Shown: piece by piece, positions 51,822-59,804 of the stretch | How the letters are laid out: the number at the start of each line of letters is the position of its first letter | Numbering within the stretch: the first letter of the stretch is position 1 | Source: Peptococcaceae bacterium | Lineage (GTDB): Bacteria; Bacillota; Desulfotomaculia; Desulfotomaculales; JACDOK01 | DNA length: 60,235 nt | Reading direction: 5' to 3' | Assembly (NCBI GenBank): GCA_017656185.1 | Contig: JACDOK010000013.1 | Span: 1 to 60,235 of the forward strand | The notes under the pieces: generated by a model | What the model was told of the DNA's origin: nothing | What the model saw: only the letters and a program-made list of their open reading frames with translations | Databases searched by the model: none | Program-made: the position numbers and the translations under genes

Positions 51822-53399
51822 TTATCCTAGAATTTGATCTACTTCTTCCTCATCAACGTCCATAATGTACTTAATACCACTGATCCGCGCTGCTTCGGGG
51901 GTAAGGGCCGCAACATCGTCCCGGCTAATATACTGCAGAGCGAATTTGCGGGCCCCACACATCAGCTGGCGCAGCCCCTGAGCCAGGCGCTCGTAATAGG
52001 TATACACACCGACAGCACCAACCGGTAAACGGTCAAAGTCCTTACCCAGTTTATTCTTAAGCTCAGCCGCACAGACAAAAATTTGCTCGATGGTTTCGCC
52101 GTATTTCTTGTATTCCGGCAGCACCTTGCCCTGTTTGATCGCTTCGCCGACAGTCTTACCGACCATAGCCGCCGCCAGCGGCGAACGGGACATTCCGATG
52201 GCCTTGATATACGGCGCACTGAGAGCAAAACCCTTGAACATATGATCTTCCAGGGTTAAGCCGCCAGCAATAGCGATCGGCGGAATGTAGGCACCCTTGG
52301 CCGCCAAACGGTCACAATATTTGGTAAGTAAAGCTTGGAGGTAAACGGTCGGAATACCCCACTCATTCATCATCCGCCAGGGGCTCATACCCGTACCGCC
52401 ACCGGCACCGTCCACCGTCAGCAGGTCAAGTTTCGCGTCAGAGGCAAACTTAATGGCACGTGCCAAATCAGCCGGGCGATAGGCACCGGTTTTTAAAGTA
52501 ATGTATTTTGCACCGGCAGCCCGGAGCTGGTCCACACGTTCCTTAAAGCTCTCCCATTCCACCATACCGATGCGGGAGTGTCTTTCAAATTCCTTGAAGG
52601 CCCCGGCCTTAAAAGCTTCCTGTACGGTGGGATCTTCCGGGTCGGGCAGTACAATATAACCCCGGCTTTTTAGCTGCAGGGCCCGTTCCAGGCTGTTGAG
52701 CTTGACCTCACCACCGATGTCTTTTGCGCCTTGACCCCATTTAAGTTCTACCACCTCAACACCGTACTTCTCTATAACCCATTCCTGCACGCCAATCCGG
52801 GTATCTTCCACGTTGGCCTGCACGCCGATGAAGCCTTCGTCTCCAGCCCACTCCTGGAACGACTTAATGCGGCGCTCCATGTTCGGTGAGCTAATAATAC
52901 GTCCATCCTTGATCTCAGCATTGGGATCCATCGCGCAAACGTTTTCACCGACAACAATACCCCCACCGGCCAATGCCACACCTGCCGCCAGGTGCTCCCA
53001 GTTATTCGCGGCAACATCGGTGGAACCCATAGCGGCACAAATAATGGGCAGGCGCAGCTTAAGGCTGCCGTCGGCACCGATCGAGGTACTGAGATCTACC
53101 GCCGGGAAAATGGCTTTATCGGGGTCGGGTTCAACGCCGATAGCCCCAACAGCGGTTCCCATGATACTGAAATGCGAATAGTCGACAGGATATTTCTTTT
53201 GAGCGGCGGAAGTGGTTTTACCAAAAGGCTGGGGATATAACATTTCCTTGCCCCGCACCGCCGACTTGCCGATTTCACAGAGACCCGGGCAGCCGTCGAG
53301 GCAGGTCACACACATACCACTCTGGGGACATCTGTTATCTCCCGTACGCAGTCTGGTTTGTGTAGCAGCACTGGCATTAGTACCGATACTGAAGTTCAT
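51822..53399 (-). CDS. FMN-binding glutamate synthase family protein
   Basis: About 525 residues. N-terminal cysteine cluster (CPQSGMCVTCLDGCPGLCE), probably a 4Fe-4S site, then a glutamate-synthase-type FMN barrel: LPIICAAMGSTDVA, GENVCAMDPNAEI, VVELKWGQGAKDIGGEVKL, ITLKTGAYRPADLARAIKFA, DLLTVDGAGGGTGMSPWRMMNEWG, IPPIAIAGGLTLEDHMFKG. No glutaminase domain or GXGXG domain, so ammonia handling would need a partner; activity as a GOGAT is unproven. ATG at 53399 with GAGGAGG 9 bases upstream. Between glnA3 (148 bp upstream) and the ANTAR1 promoter, and possibly co-transcribed with glnA3. Confidence 0.9.
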   Translation of the reverse strand: MNFSIGTNASAATQTRLRTGDNRCPQSGMCVTCLDGCPGLCEIGKSAVRGKEMLYPQPFGKTTSAAQKKYPVDYSHFSIMGTAVGAIGVEPDPDKAIFPAVDLSTSIGADGSLKLRLPIICAAMGSTDVAANNWEHLAAGVALAGGGIVVGENVCAMDPNAEIKDGRIISSPNMERRIKSFQEWAGDEGFIGVQANVEDTRIGVQEWVIEKYGVEVVELKWGQGAKDIGGEVKLNSLERALQLKSRGYIVLPDPEDPTVQEAFKAGAFKEFERHSRIGMVEWESFKERVDQLRAAGAKYITLKTGAYRPADLARAIKFASDAKLDLLTVDGAGGGTGMSPWRMMNEWGIPTVYLQALLTKYCDRLAAKGAYIPPIAIAGGLTLEDHMFKGFALSAPYIKAIGMSRSPLAAAMVGKTVGEAIKQGKVLPEYKKYGETIEQIFVCAAELKNKLGKDFDRLPVGAVGVYTYYERLAQGLRQLMCGARKFALQYISRDDVAALTPEAARISGIKYIMDVDEEEVDQILG

Positions 53400-53565
53400 A
53401 TGATATTTCCTCCTCATTATGGTGTCAATAGTAGATAACGTTCTATACGCCTTTTATTAACCGATTTTTCTGTTAACCACGGGTTCCTTGGTGCATTCCC
53501 CCTTTCATTTCAAGGAAAAATTCTTATCACTAATGTTGCCTCTGGTACAGCAAATCCTATCCGGC

Positions 53566-54891
53566 TTAGTAATTTCTCAGATACTCTTCAAGTTCCCAGG
53601 GATGAACCACAGAGAGGAAGCGTTCCCATTCATTTTCCTTGATCTCCCGGAACCTGTTGTAAATCGCTTTGCCAAGCATCTCTTTGATCAGAGTATCACC
53701 TTCCAACGCGTCAAGGGCGGCCGCAAGACTGCGGGGCAGGCCTCTCTCCCTGGCCAATTCCCGCAGTTCATCTCCCGAGGAACATTCCCCGTCCGTTATT
53801 ATTGGAGGGGGTGCAATCCTGTTCGTTATGCCGTCCATCCCGGCTGTCAGAATGGCTGCCAGGGCCAGGTAAGGGTTAACCGTGGGGTCGGGGCTGCGAA
53901 GGGTTATACGGGCATCCCCGACCTGTTTCTCCGGTACACGGATCATTGTGTTGCGGCTGGTGCTGGACCATGCCGCCAGAAACGGGGAATGGTAACTGGG
54001 AACAAAACGCTTGTAAGAGTTTATCAAAGGACAGGTAAGAGCCGTTACCGCCCCGGCGTGATGCAAGAGTCCCCCAATAAAATACCGGGCGGTATCGCTT
54101 AAACCCATCGGATCATCAGAAGACTCAAAAAGATTGGTCTCTCCCCGCCAGAGGGAAAGATGCAGTTTTAACCCTGAACCGGCTTCATTGTTTAAGGGTT
54201 TGGGCATAAAGGATGCGTGCAGACCGTGGCGCTGAGCCACAGTGCGTACTACAAACTTGAAGGTGGCAATTTTATCAGCCAATACCAGAATATTGTCATC
54301 CTTAAGGCCGATTTCGTGCTGGCCGGGTGCCATCTCGTGATGTGAAGACGCTACTTCGATGCCCATTTCTTCAAGCGTGAGTACCATATCCCGGCGCGCG
54401 TTCTCACCCAGGTCTACCGGAGTTAAATCACAAAAACCGGCCTGGTCGTGGGTGATTGTCGTCGGTCTGCCCTGCTCCCCGCTGTGGAATAAAAAGAATT
54501 CAATCTCGGCCCCGGCCATTAGGCGTATCCCATCTTTTTCAAACCGGGATATAACCTTTTGCAATCTGCTCCGGGAGCACCCGGGGAAAGCTTCTCCCCG
54601 GGGAGTAAGGGCGTTGCAGATCAAACGCGCCACCGCACCGTCCCGGGGGCGCCAGGGGAACACTACGAAAGTAGCGGGATCAGGTTGGAGTAGAATGTCC
54701 TTTTCACAGTACCCGCGAAAGCCTTCAAATACCGCGCTGTCAAACAGCACCTGTCCTGCCAGGGCCCGTTCAAGTTCTTCTACCGTAACAGCTACATTTT
54801 TTAAGGCACCTAATATATCGGTAAACTGCAGTCTGATAAATTTAACATGGTATTCTTTTACCAATTCACGAACTTGTTCAAACTCTGTCAC
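53566..54891 (-). CDS. Glutamine synthetase homologue with altered active site (copy 3)
   Basis: About 441 residues, full-length GSI fold but divergent from copies 1 and 2. Kept: AEIEFFLFH and HHEMAPGQHEI metal Glu residues, RHGLHASFMPKP, and the phosphate Args (SRNTMIRVP). Changed against Salmonella numbering: metal His269 is Lys (GSGLKLHLSL), flap Glu327 is His (VPSYHSPF), metal Glu357 is Thr (ARITLRSPD), and FDGSS is FDSAV. These losses argue against normal glutamine synthesis; a regulatory protein or a different ligase is more likely. GTG start at 54891 with GGGGGAG 10 bases upstream. Preceded by promoter, ANTAR element and terminator. Confidence 0.9.
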   Translation of the reverse strand: MTEFEQVRELVKEYHVKFIRLQFTDILGALKNVAVTVEELERALAGQVLFDSAVFEGFRGYCEKDILLQPDPATFVVFPWRPRDGAVARLICNALTPRGEAFPGCSRSRLQKVISRFEKDGIRLMAGAEIEFFLFHSGEQGRPTTITHDQAGFCDLTPVDLGENARRDMVLTLEEMGIEVASSHHEMAPGQHEIGLKDDNILVLADKIATFKFVVRTVAQRHGLHASFMPKPLNNEAGSGLKLHLSLWRGETNLFESSDDPMGLSDTARYFIGGLLHHAGAVTALTCPLINSYKRFVPSYHSPFLAAWSSTSRNTMIRVPEKQVGDARITLRSPDPTVNPYLALAAILTAGMDGITNRIAPPPIITDGECSSGDELRELARERGLPRSLAAALDALEGDTLIKEMLGKAIYNRFREIKENEWERFLSVVHPWELEEYLRNY

Positions 54892-54918
54892 AATTAACAC
54901 ACTCCCCCGAAAATCCTC

Positions 54919-54971
54919 AAAAAAGAAAAGCATCCCCAAAAACCCCGTCATCACAGGGTTCCCAGGGACGC
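54919..54971 (-). terminator. Attenuator terminator in the glnA3 leader
   Basis: Minus strand GCGTCCC (54971-54965) pairs with GGGGATGC (54937-54930), with AACCC/GGGTT inside, followed by TTTTCTTTTTT. It ends 28 bp before the GTG start. Its 5' arm overlaps the 3' arm of ANTAR hairpin P2. Confidence 0.85.
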
Positions 54972-55011
54972 CCTTGCCCCAAAAGCCACCATATCAGTAT
55001 CTTAAGGTTGC
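54965..55011 (-). promoter_or_regulatory. ANTAR antitermination RNA element of glnA3
   Basis: P2 is clear: GGGGC-AAGGGC-GTCCC (54980-54965), five pairs with a hexaloop having A1 and G4. P1 (55011-54985) is weaker: GC.ACC and GGT.GC close a bulged stem whose tip can present ACTGAT, also A1/G4. The linker is 4 nt (TTTT), as in the ANTAR1 leader. Confidence 0.7.
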
Positions 55012-55016
55012 CTATT

Positions 55017-55046
55017 ATTATAGATATAAACCAAAAAAATTGTCAA
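55017..55046 (-). promoter_or_regulatory. Consensus promoter of glnA3
   Basis: Exact TTGACA (55046-55041) and exact TATAAT (55022-55017) on the minus strand, 18-bp spacer. Transcription would begin near 55010, at the foot of ANTAR hairpin P1. Confidence 0.85.
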
Positions 55047-55059
55047 CAATCCTTTTATT

Positions 55060-55650
55060 CTAGCATTGGTTCTCAAACCATTTGATAATGTCTTTGGCAA
55101 CTTTTGCAAGAGAACGCGACTGGTCCATACTTAACTTTTGGAGGTAATGAAAGGCCGCTTGTTCAGTAAGGCCCCTGTATTCCATTAATAAACCTTTGGC
55201 TTTTTCAATAACCTTTCTGGCTTCCAGCATCTTTTTAAGTTTAATGTTTTCCTGCTCAACCTCGTTCAACTTATCATAATTAGCCATGGCAACTTCAATG
55301 GCCAGGTACAGCTCCCATTCCTCATAAGGCCGGATGACGTAACCAGATACCCAACTGGAACGCACCCGTATAATAACCTGCTCCGGATTATCGGCTACCA
55401 AAACTACCGGCGCCACTCGCTGTTCGTCAAGAACCTGCATTATGCCCAAGCCGCTGTAATCAGGAAGGTTATTATCAAGTATAATAACATCAGGATGTAT
55501 CTGGAAAGCCACTCTTAAAACTTCTTTGGCTTGGCGTACCTGGCTGACAACAAGGTATCCGCCCTTACGCAGTTTATCCGTAACCTGTCTTATTTCAACG
55601 CCATCAGCCATGGCAACAACGACACGACTTTGTAGCATAGTACGCAGCAC
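55060..55650 (-). CDS. REC-ANTAR transcription antiterminator (ANTAR2)
   Basis: 196 residues. Receiver domain with DVIILDNNLPDYSGLGIM (acceptor-like Asp kept) but no acidic pair at the N-terminus (SRVVVAMADGVEI) and no beta-5 Lys (GYVIRPYEEW). A coiled coil (LNEVEQENIKLKKMLEARKV) leads to the ANTAR domain KAKGLLMEYRGLTEQAAFHYLQKLSMDQSRSLAKVAKDIIKWF. It ends just upstream of the glnA3 promoter and is the obvious candidate to act on the glnA3 leader and perhaps on that of ANTAR1. Divergent from the MFS gene; its own leader has no ANTAR element. Confidence 0.92.
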   Translation of the reverse strand: MLRTMLQSRVVVAMADGVEIRQVTDKLRKGGYLVVSQVRQAKEVLRVAFQIHPDVIILDNNLPDYSGLGIMQVLDEQRVAPVVLVADNPEQVIIRVRSSWVSGYVIRPYEEWELYLAIEVAMANYDKLNEVEQENIKLKKMLEARKVIEKAKGLLMEYRGLTEQAAFHYLQKLSMDQSRSLAKVAKDIIKWFENQC

Positions 55651-55755
55651 CTATAAAAGCCTGATTGTTTTATTGTAACACACCCCTTTATAGAAGGATA
55701 GTTATCCCTTCATCACTAATTACCCATACTAGTGGCACTGGGAGGGGTTTGGTTC

Positions 55756-57048
55756 TTGCACATCATCGAAGATTATTTTGCCATCTTTCGACGCTACCCC
55801 GTGCTGTTAAGCGTAGGAGTGTTGACCTTTCTCGCTACGGCGGGGTGGGCCGTGGTCTTACCGATGCTATCCTTGTACCTCGCCGAAGACGTGGGTATTG
55901 GCACCGGTTTCATCGGATTGATTTTCGGAGCCTACGCCATAAGCGAAACCATCCTGAAAACCCCTTTCGGCATTATCAGCGATCATACCGGTCAGCGTCC
56001 CGTAATCATCGCCGGATTATTAGCGGCTCTGGTCGTCCCCGTTTTGATGCTGTGGGCATACCACCCGGTATGGTTTCTGGTACTGCAACTTATGAACGGA
56101 GCCAGCATCGCCGCCTTTTGGCCCATTATGGCCTCCTTTACCGCTGTCAGCGTAGATTCGCAGGACCGTGCCACCGCTATGACCGTCTTCAACCTTTCCT
56201 ATCTTCTTGCCCTGGGAATCGGCCCGGCCCTGGGCACTTTTGCCAGCCACGCCGCGGGAACTTACCGCATTTCTTTTTATTTGGCCATTGCCTTTTTCAG
56301 CCTGGCCGTGCTGCTGGCCCTGGCCGGTCTCCGGCACAGGTCTTATGGTCGCCCCCGACCCGACAACTCCCGGTACAGTGATGCTCTTAGGGAGCACCTG
56401 CTTCCGGATATCAAGAATTACGGGGGAATAATGGCCCAGTTAAGTTTTCTATGGCAAAACAAAACACTTGCCGCCATACTGAGCATTTCCTTACTGCAGA
56501 ATTTTGCAATCGGCTTTCTTGCCCCTATTTTCATTCTTTTCATTAAACAGGAACTGGGTTATGATTTATTCCAAACGGGTAAGGCCATCATAATCCCCAT
56601 TGCGATAATAGGGGTACTGGCCCTGCCGGTGGGAAGGTTCTCCGATACTATTGGCAAGCACAGGGCCGTACGCGCAGGTTTTTTACTGGCCGCGTTCAGT
56701 ATTTTGGCATTACCCCGGGCCGAACAGTTGTGGCAGCTGGTCACCGTAATCGGTCTTTTGGGTTTGGCATATCTTATAGCCGCCCCGGCCTGGTTTGCCT
56801 TTACTTCTCTCTACGCTCCCCGCACCAGCACCGGTACCGCCATCGCCTCGGTGAGCGCCGTACAGAGCCTGGGATTTATTCTCGGGCCGGGAGTAGGAGG
56901 CTTACTCTATGAAAAAGTTAACCCCACAGTTCCATTTATCGGCTGCGGGGTATTACTCCTGCTTTGTTCTCTGTTGTGCTTAATCTTTGTAAACAATGAT
57001 GCAAAGCCGGGCAGCGGTCATTCAGACGATCTGATCAAGACAGGCTAA
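55756..57048 (+). CDS. MFS transporter
   Basis: About 430 residues and 12 membrane helices. The motif-A loop between helices 2 and 3 reads GIISDHTGQRPVII and its repeat between helices 8 and 9 reads GRFSDTIGKHRAV, both typical of drug:H+ antiporter-1-type MFS proteins. Substrate unknown. I chose the TTG at 55756 because GGGAGGGG lies 8 bases upstream; the GTG at 55732 precedes that site. An AAGGATA-GTT-ATCCCTT near-palindrome at 55694-55710 could be an operator. Next to the nitrogen island but on the opposite strand. Confidence 0.92.
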   Translation: MHIIEDYFAIFRRYPVLLSVGVLTFLATAGWAVVLPMLSLYLAEDVGIGTGFIGLIFGAYAISETILKTPFGIISDHTGQRPVIIAGLLAALVVPVLMLWAYHPVWFLVLQLMNGASIAAFWPIMASFTAVSVDSQDRATAMTVFNLSYLLALGIGPALGTFASHAAGTYRISFYLAIAFFSLAVLLALAGLRHRSYGRPRPDNSRYSDALREHLLPDIKNYGGIMAQLSFLWQNKTLAAILSISLLQNFAIGFLAPIFILFIKQELGYDLFQTGKAIIIPIAIIGVLALPVGRFSDTIGKHRAVRAGFLLAAFSILALPRAEQLWQLVTVIGLLGLAYLIAAPAWFAFTSLYAPRTSTGTAIASVSAVQSLGFILGPGVGGLLYEKVNPTVPFIGCGVLLLLCSLLCLIFVNNDAKPGSGHSDDLIKTG

Positions 57049-57083
57049 TGACAGTTCCAGCCTGCGCGATAGGCAAACGCCGG

Positions 57084-57169
57084 CAGTGAACAGTGAATAG
57101 TAAATAGTCAATAGTTACCCAATTACCAACTACCCACTCAGTCGCGGGCGGGCAAGAGACCCACCCCTA
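57084..57169. repeat. 7-bp-period repeat and GGGCGGG palindrome
   Basis: CAGTGAACAGTGAATAGTAA followed by ATAGTCAATAGTTAC (57084-57119) is the complement of the TGTTCAC family; AATTACC units follow, then CGGGCGGGCAAGAGACCCAC (57146-57165). Both repeat families also occur together at 33.3-34.4 kb. No gene lies in 57049-57247. Confidence 0.7.
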
Positions 57170-57247
57170 TATTCTTTATAAGTCGCTTAGACTAATTACT
57201 AATCACCTAAACAAACTAAACAATATTGAGAAGCAACTATTGCGGTC

Positions 57248-57640
57248 TTACACCCACGACTCTACCCGGTTCCGTTCCTCCATTTTTTTACCGGAAGGTC
57301 CCGGGAAGTCACCACTCTGGCTTAAGGCTCCGTAAGCACAAACTTCAATGCAGCGGCTGCAAAAAATGCACCGGCAGGGGTCATAAACGTGCACCCAGGT
57401 AAGCTCGTTGTTTTTCCCGTAATCCCGCGCCCCCTTTTCCAAATCATCCCATATGGTATCCAGTCTGATGGCGTGGGAGGGACATGCCCGCTCGCAGTCA
57501 CCACAGAACTCACATCGCGCCGGCTTAAAGATAATCGCCCCGCGTGATCCCGGAAACGGCTCCCTGCGCTGGTAGGGATGACGACGGGTTACGGGACCGG
57601 TTAAAATATTTTTGAAAATATTCCCGATCATCCTGGGCAC
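57248..57640 (-). CDS. Orphan 4Fe-4S ferredoxin protein (NuoI/Ech-subunit-like)
   Basis: 130 residues. Two ferredoxin cluster motifs, CEFCGDCERACPSH near residue 43 and CRCIFCSRCIEVCAYG near 89, separated by about 45 residues, with an N-terminal IGNIFKNILTGPVTRRHPY typical of the electron-transfer subunit of energy-converting hydrogenases or complex I (EchF/NuoI-like). No other subunit is nearby. Such an orphan could carry electrons to the glutamate synthase system 8 kb away, but there is no direct evidence. GTG start at 57640 with GGGGGA 7 bases upstream. Confidence 0.85.
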   Translation of the reverse strand: MPRMIGNIFKNILTGPVTRRHPYQRREPFPGSRGAIIFKPARCEFCGDCERACPSHAIRLDTIWDDLEKGARDYGKNNELTWVHVYDPCRCIFCSRCIEVCAYGALSQSGDFPGPSGKKMEERNRVESWV

Positions 57641-57817
57641 AAATAAATCCCCCTTTTACACTTTACACTGGCGGTAGGAAAAACCTTTAATCTCCAAAAT
57701 ATGTATATACCGTTATACAGCAGTATAGCTTGCGCTTTGGATTTGTGTCAATATTTTTAATATTCATATTTTCTGCATTTGGAGAACCGGTCGAAGGAAT
57801 ATGAGGTCCGGTTATGG

Positions 57818-57846
57818 AATGCTAGAAATGCTAGAAATGCTAAAAT
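57818..57846 (+). repeat. Tandem GCTAGAAAT repeat upstream of the VUT transporter gene
   Basis: Three 9-bp units, GCTAGAAAT twice and a variant, in the leader just 20 bp before the start of the transporter gene. AACCGG (57785-57790) pairs with CCGGTT (57808-57813) upstream of it. No preQ1 riboswitch consensus is recognised. Confidence 0.55.
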
Positions 57847-57865
57847 TAAAGAAGGGTTGAGGTCT

Positions 57866-58558
57866 ATGAAGAATAGTATCACAAGTAAGAAATATTCTCT
57901 TTGGTTTGTTTTGGTGACTACTATCTTTATAACTTCTCTCATCACGTCCAACATCATTAGCGTAAAACTTGTGAACATTTACGGCCTGATATTGCCGGCG
58001 GCTGTAATTATTTTCCCCATCAGTTACATTGTAGGCGATGTACTTACAGAAGTTTATGGCTATCGCATTACACGGCGCGTTATCTGGTTGGGATTTCTCA
58101 GTAATTTGTTCGCCGTTACGGCCATTTGGCTCGGCGGTATCCTGCCGCCGGCCGGTTTCTGGGATGGCCAGGAAGCGTACCAGCGTATTCTGGGGTACAC
58201 TCCCCGCATTCTGCTGGCCTCTTTTGCGGCCTACCTGGTGGGGGAATTCGCCAACGCCTTCGTGCTGGCAAAACTGAAAGTGGCCACCGAAGGACGCTGG
58301 TTGTGGCTTCGAACGATATCCAGCACTATAGTAGGACAAGGACTGGATTCAGCAGTCTTTATCACCCTGGCCTTCCTGGGCACCATTCCCACAGCAGCCA
58401 TCATCTCTACCGTTGTTACCCAGTGGCTTTTTAAGGTTGGGTATGAAACAGCCGCCACTCCCCTAACGTACCTTGTCGTTAACTTCCTTAAACGCCAGGA
58501 AGGACTGGATACCTTCGACCGGGAAACCCGCTTTAACCCGCTGCTTATCAAAGAATAA
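57866..58558 (+). CDS. VUT/YhhQ family transporter (likely queuosine precursor)
   Basis: About 230 residues with six membrane helices. Family features: LVTTIFITSLITSNIISVKLV, then FPISYIVGDVLTEVYGY, GQGLDSAVFITLAFLGT and KVGYETAATPLTYLVVNFLK. YhhQ/QueT-type proteins import queuosine precursors such as preQ0/preQ1 for tRNA modification. The ATG at 57866 has GAGG close by; a longer frame to 57779 runs through the GCTAGAAAT repeat and is not credible. Next to the ttuA/ttuB tRNA-modification pair, which fits. Confidence 0.9.
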   Translation: MKNSITSKKYSLWFVLVTTIFITSLITSNIISVKLVNIYGLILPAAVIIFPISYIVGDVLTEVYGYRITRRVIWLGFLSNLFAVTAIWLGGILPPAGFWDGQEAYQRILGYTPRILLASFAAYLVGEFANAFVLAKLKVATEGRWLWLRTISSTIVGQGLDSAVFITLAFLGTIPTAAIISTVVTQWLFKVGYETAATPLTYLVVNFLKRQEGLDTFDRETRFNPLLIKE

Positions 58559-58630
58559 GATAAGACTGCTGCATAACTATTTGCAAACGCATTTGTTTGG
58601 GCGGCACTAGATAACCACATATTATGCCTT

Positions 58631-59563
58631 TTATTCAGTTGCAAACGCCCTGTGCACGGCCAGAGGATCCAGTCCGGCCCTTTCCATCTGCCGGCAGAAA
58701 CTGCATACCTCAGCGGTAGTAGGCTGTCCACAACTTGAACACGCTTTTAACTCCGGCTCTTCTGTGTTTTCGAGGAAGTAGCGCTGTCCCTCACGTAAAA
58801 ATCCCAGGTAGAATTGATCTTTAGTCCCTGGAGCATGGTTTTCCAGGAAGTTCAAGACTTCTTTATACCGCAGGCTGGTGGCCCCTACAGACATAGGGCA
58901 TTCTTCTATAATGTAGTCTATCCCTTTGATCACACAATAAGCAGCGGTTTCCCTCTCGGTTAACCTGCAAAGCGGCTTGACCTTGCGTGCAAGACCGCCC
59001 GCGGCCGGCATGTTCGGTGACTGGCGCCCCAGGTAACCGACCTGCCAGTGCAGCACATTTCCCAGCAAAGTAGTGGCTTCATCATCTAAATTGTGTCCCG
59101 TAACAATGGCGGCATATCCCCCCCTGGAAGCCGCCAGGTTCATAATATAACGCTTAACCAGTCCACACGCGGAACAGTAGGCCTTGGACGTCTTTTTGGC
59201 AATATGTTCGACCCCTACGCCGTAGATCTCTTTTAGGGAAACTATGTACAGTACTGCGTTTCTGGAAGCGGCAAAATTGGAGCTTTTTTCCTTTGATCTA
59301 ACTGAATAGTCGCCAATCCCCAGGTTAATGTAGAGACCATCCGCTTGATACCCGAGATCGAGCAACATGTCCCACAGGGCCAGGCTGTCTTTCCCTCCGG
59401 ACACGGCAACCAGTAATTTTTCATTGGGTGCAAACATTTTAAATTTCTTGATGGCTCTCGCCACCTGGTTCTGCAAATGCTCTATTAAATGTTCCGGGCA
59501 GAACGCAGCCCGGTGGCGGCGGATTTCCATGCACGCCTTTTGTCCACACTTCTTACACCGCAT
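58631..59563 (-). CDS. ttuA: tRNA-5-methyluridine54 2-sulfurtransferase (TtuA/TtcA family)
   Basis: About 310 residues. N-PP-loop ATPase that adds sulfur to tRNA. Zinc fingers at both ends: CKKCGQKACMEI with CPEHL near the N-terminus, and CSSCGQPTTAEVCSFC near the C-terminus. PP-loop LVAVSGGKDSLALWD near residue 52; Fe-S cysteines in YCSACGLVKR near 130 and EECPMS near 225; VTGHNLDDEATT near 150. This is the TtuA layout, which makes 2-thioribothymidine at position 54 in thermophiles. ATG at 59563 has CAGGTGAG 6 bases upstream. 46 bp downstream of the sulfur-carrier gene. Confidence 0.92.
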   Translation of the reverse strand: MRCKKCGQKACMEIRRHRAAFCPEHLIEHLQNQVARAIKKFKMFAPNEKLLVAVSGGKDSLALWDMLLDLGYQADGLYINLGIGDYSVRSKEKSSNFAASRNAVLYIVSLKEIYGVGVEHIAKKTSKAYCSACGLVKRYIMNLAASRGGYAAIVTGHNLDDEATTLLGNVLHWQVGYLGRQSPNMPAAGGLARKVKPLCRLTERETAAYCVIKGIDYIIEECPMSVGATSLRYKEVLNFLENHAPGTKDQFYLGFLREGQRYFLENTEEPELKACSSCGQPTTAEVCSFCRQMERAGLDPLAVHRAFATE

Positions 59564-59609
59564 TGGCAACTCACCTGCTTGAGACAAAAATAACAATCTG
59601 TGGTCAGGT

Positions 59610-59804
59610 TTACCCACCGGAAACTACAGGCAAAATCTCTATTTCTCCATCCTCTTCAACCACAGTATCCCGGGGCACCAACTGCCCATCCTTTATCACC
59701 AACACGGTTTCCGGGTTGATCTCCAACATCTTTAGAACCTTTCCCACCGTATGCCTTCCCTTAATTTCCTTTACCGTATTATCCCTGCGGATGACCACGC
59801 GCAT
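59610..59804 (-). CDS. ttuB: Ubiquitin-like sulfur carrier protein (TtuB/ThiS family)
   Basis: 64 residues with a beta-grasp pattern (RVVIRRDNTVKEIKG, VLKMLEINPETVLVIKDGQL, EIEILPVVSGG) and the C-terminal Gly-Gly that is activated as a thiocarboxylate. Next to ttuA it most likely donates sulfur to tRNA; ThiS for thiamine is the alternative, and it is the only ThiS/MoaD-like gene in this window although thiamine genes lie 20 kb away. GGAGG lies about 6 bases before the ATG. Confidence 0.93.
   Translation of the reverse strand: MRVVIRRDNTVKEIKGRHTVGKVLKMLEINPETVLVIKDGQLVPRDTVVEEDGEIEILPVVSGG

Noticed and set aside
57779-57865. preQ1 riboswitch before the VUT transporter gene
   Set aside because: An AACCGG/CCGGTT hairpin is present but the preQ1-I core and its A-rich tail are not; the preQ1-II pattern is not seen either.
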